A DNA stretch of 64,000 nucleotides from assembly GCF_008728515.1 (NCBI RefSeq), contig NC_044995.1, forward strand, positions 39,203,536 to 39,267,535, read 5' to 3'. A model generated the notes under the pieces. It was not told where the DNA came from. It did not search any database and worked only from the letters and a program-made list of their open reading frames with translations. The stretch's first letter is position 1. Every line of letters begins with the position of its first letter. Position numbers and translations under genes: made by a program. The stretch comes from Papio anubis (Eukaryota; Chordata; Mammalia; Primates; Cercopithecidae). Of this stretch, positions 63,623 to 64,000 are shown one piece after another.

Positions 63623-63871
63623 GTGAGCGCAGCCCGGAGCGGACCCAGGTAGAAGCAGAAGCGGGGCCGTGCATGAGAGAGGCTGGGCCCTAACTCCTCT
63701 TGGTCCCTCCTCCCCAGGGAAGTACGTGGTCCTCTTTTTCTACCCTCTGGACTTCACTTTTGTGTGCCCCACGGAGATCATCGCGTTCAGCAACCGTGCC
63801 GAGGACTTCCGCAAGCTGGGCTGCGAAGTGCTGGGCGTCTCGGTGGACTCTCAGTTCACCCACCTGGCTTG
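63520..63871 (+). CDS. PRDX2: PRDX2, peroxiredoxin 2 (5' part, residues 1-86)
   Basis: Two coding exons on the plus strand read as the N-terminal part of the typical 2-Cys peroxiredoxin PRDX2, a cytosolic thiol peroxidase that reduces hydrogen peroxide with thioredoxin and is among the most abundant red-cell proteins. Seen: [15 protein letters not shown] start, the thioredoxin-fold core and the peroxidatic cysteine C51 in DFTFVCPTE. The resolving cysteine (C172) and the remaining exons lie past the right edge; the full protein is 198 residues. It is divergent from THSD8. The ATG sits nine bases into the exon, in CTTTCAGTC-ATGG context, in the same arrangement as human PRDX2 mRNA as I recall it. 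Confidence 0.97.
63718..63871 (+). CDS. PRDX2: PRDX2 second coding exon (residues 35-86, C51)
   Basis: Acceptor tccccag|GG, donor CTTG|gtatga; reads [20 protein letters not shown] through VDSQFTHLA. 154 nt, phase 1 to 2. Confidence 0.96.
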
Positions 63872-64000
63872 GTATGAGCAGGGGCCAGAGAAGGAGGTTG
63901 CAGCTAAGCTCACACCCTCGGGTCCGAGCTGTGTGGCTTCATGACCATTGCTCAATCTCTGGAACCTGCGTTTCCCCATCTTGAAAATAATGGAAATATT

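Overview
The window is primate nuclear DNA, most likely from an Old World monkey. Five intron-containing vertebrate genes are present and roughly half the sequence is Alu (my estimate). Many young Alus share the variant 'GGCTCAAGCCTG ... GAGACGGGCGGATC ... ACTAGCCGGGCGAGGTGG', which is typical of cercopithecoid AluY. The gene order MAST1 - RTBDN - RNASEH2A - THSD8 - PRDX2 is that of human 19p13, seen here in reverse complement. Genes were assembled exon by exon: every splice site is GT-AG and every exon phase was summed to check the reading frame. Layout: (1) 1-28.2 kb, minus strand, 5' half of MAST1, twelve coding exons for residues 1-455, with the rest beyond the left edge, plus a likely alternative first exon at 28.17 kb. 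(2) About 26.6-36.4 kb, plus strand, RTBDN, complete, 229 residues, with candidate distal and retina-type promoters head-to-head with MAST1. (3) 36.4-50.6 kb, a gene-free interval between two converging 3' ends, almost all Alu. (4) 50.6-58.5 kb, minus strand, RNASEH2A, complete, 300 residues in eight exons. (5) 60.2-62.7 kb, minus strand, THSD8, complete, 115 residues in two exons. (6) From about 62.98 kb, plus strand, PRDX2, noncoding exon 1 and the first two coding exons (residues 1-86), sharing a bidirectional CpG-rich promoter of about 270 bp with THSD8. The genes do not form a pathway. MAST1 is a neuronal microtubule-associated kinase, RTBDN a retinal flavin-binding protein, RNASEH2A the catalytic subunit of RNase H2, PRDX2 an abundant erythroid peroxiredoxin, and THSD8 a small secreted protein of unknown role. 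Sharing is at the level of promoters. The strongest unexplained signals are a 185-bp inverted repeat with near-identical arms (30,024-30,208 and 30,879-31,063), a REST/NRSF-type site between MAST1 and RTBDN, candidate alternative N-termini for both genes, a CRX-like plus TATA cluster upstream of RTBDN, an NF-E2 motif in PRDX2 intron 1, and deep Alu-in-Alu nests. The stretch 41.4-51.7 kb contains Alu copies with a systematic error-like pattern, and a 100-N gap lies at 16,280-16,379. I saw no prokaryotic, viral, CRISPR or toxin system.
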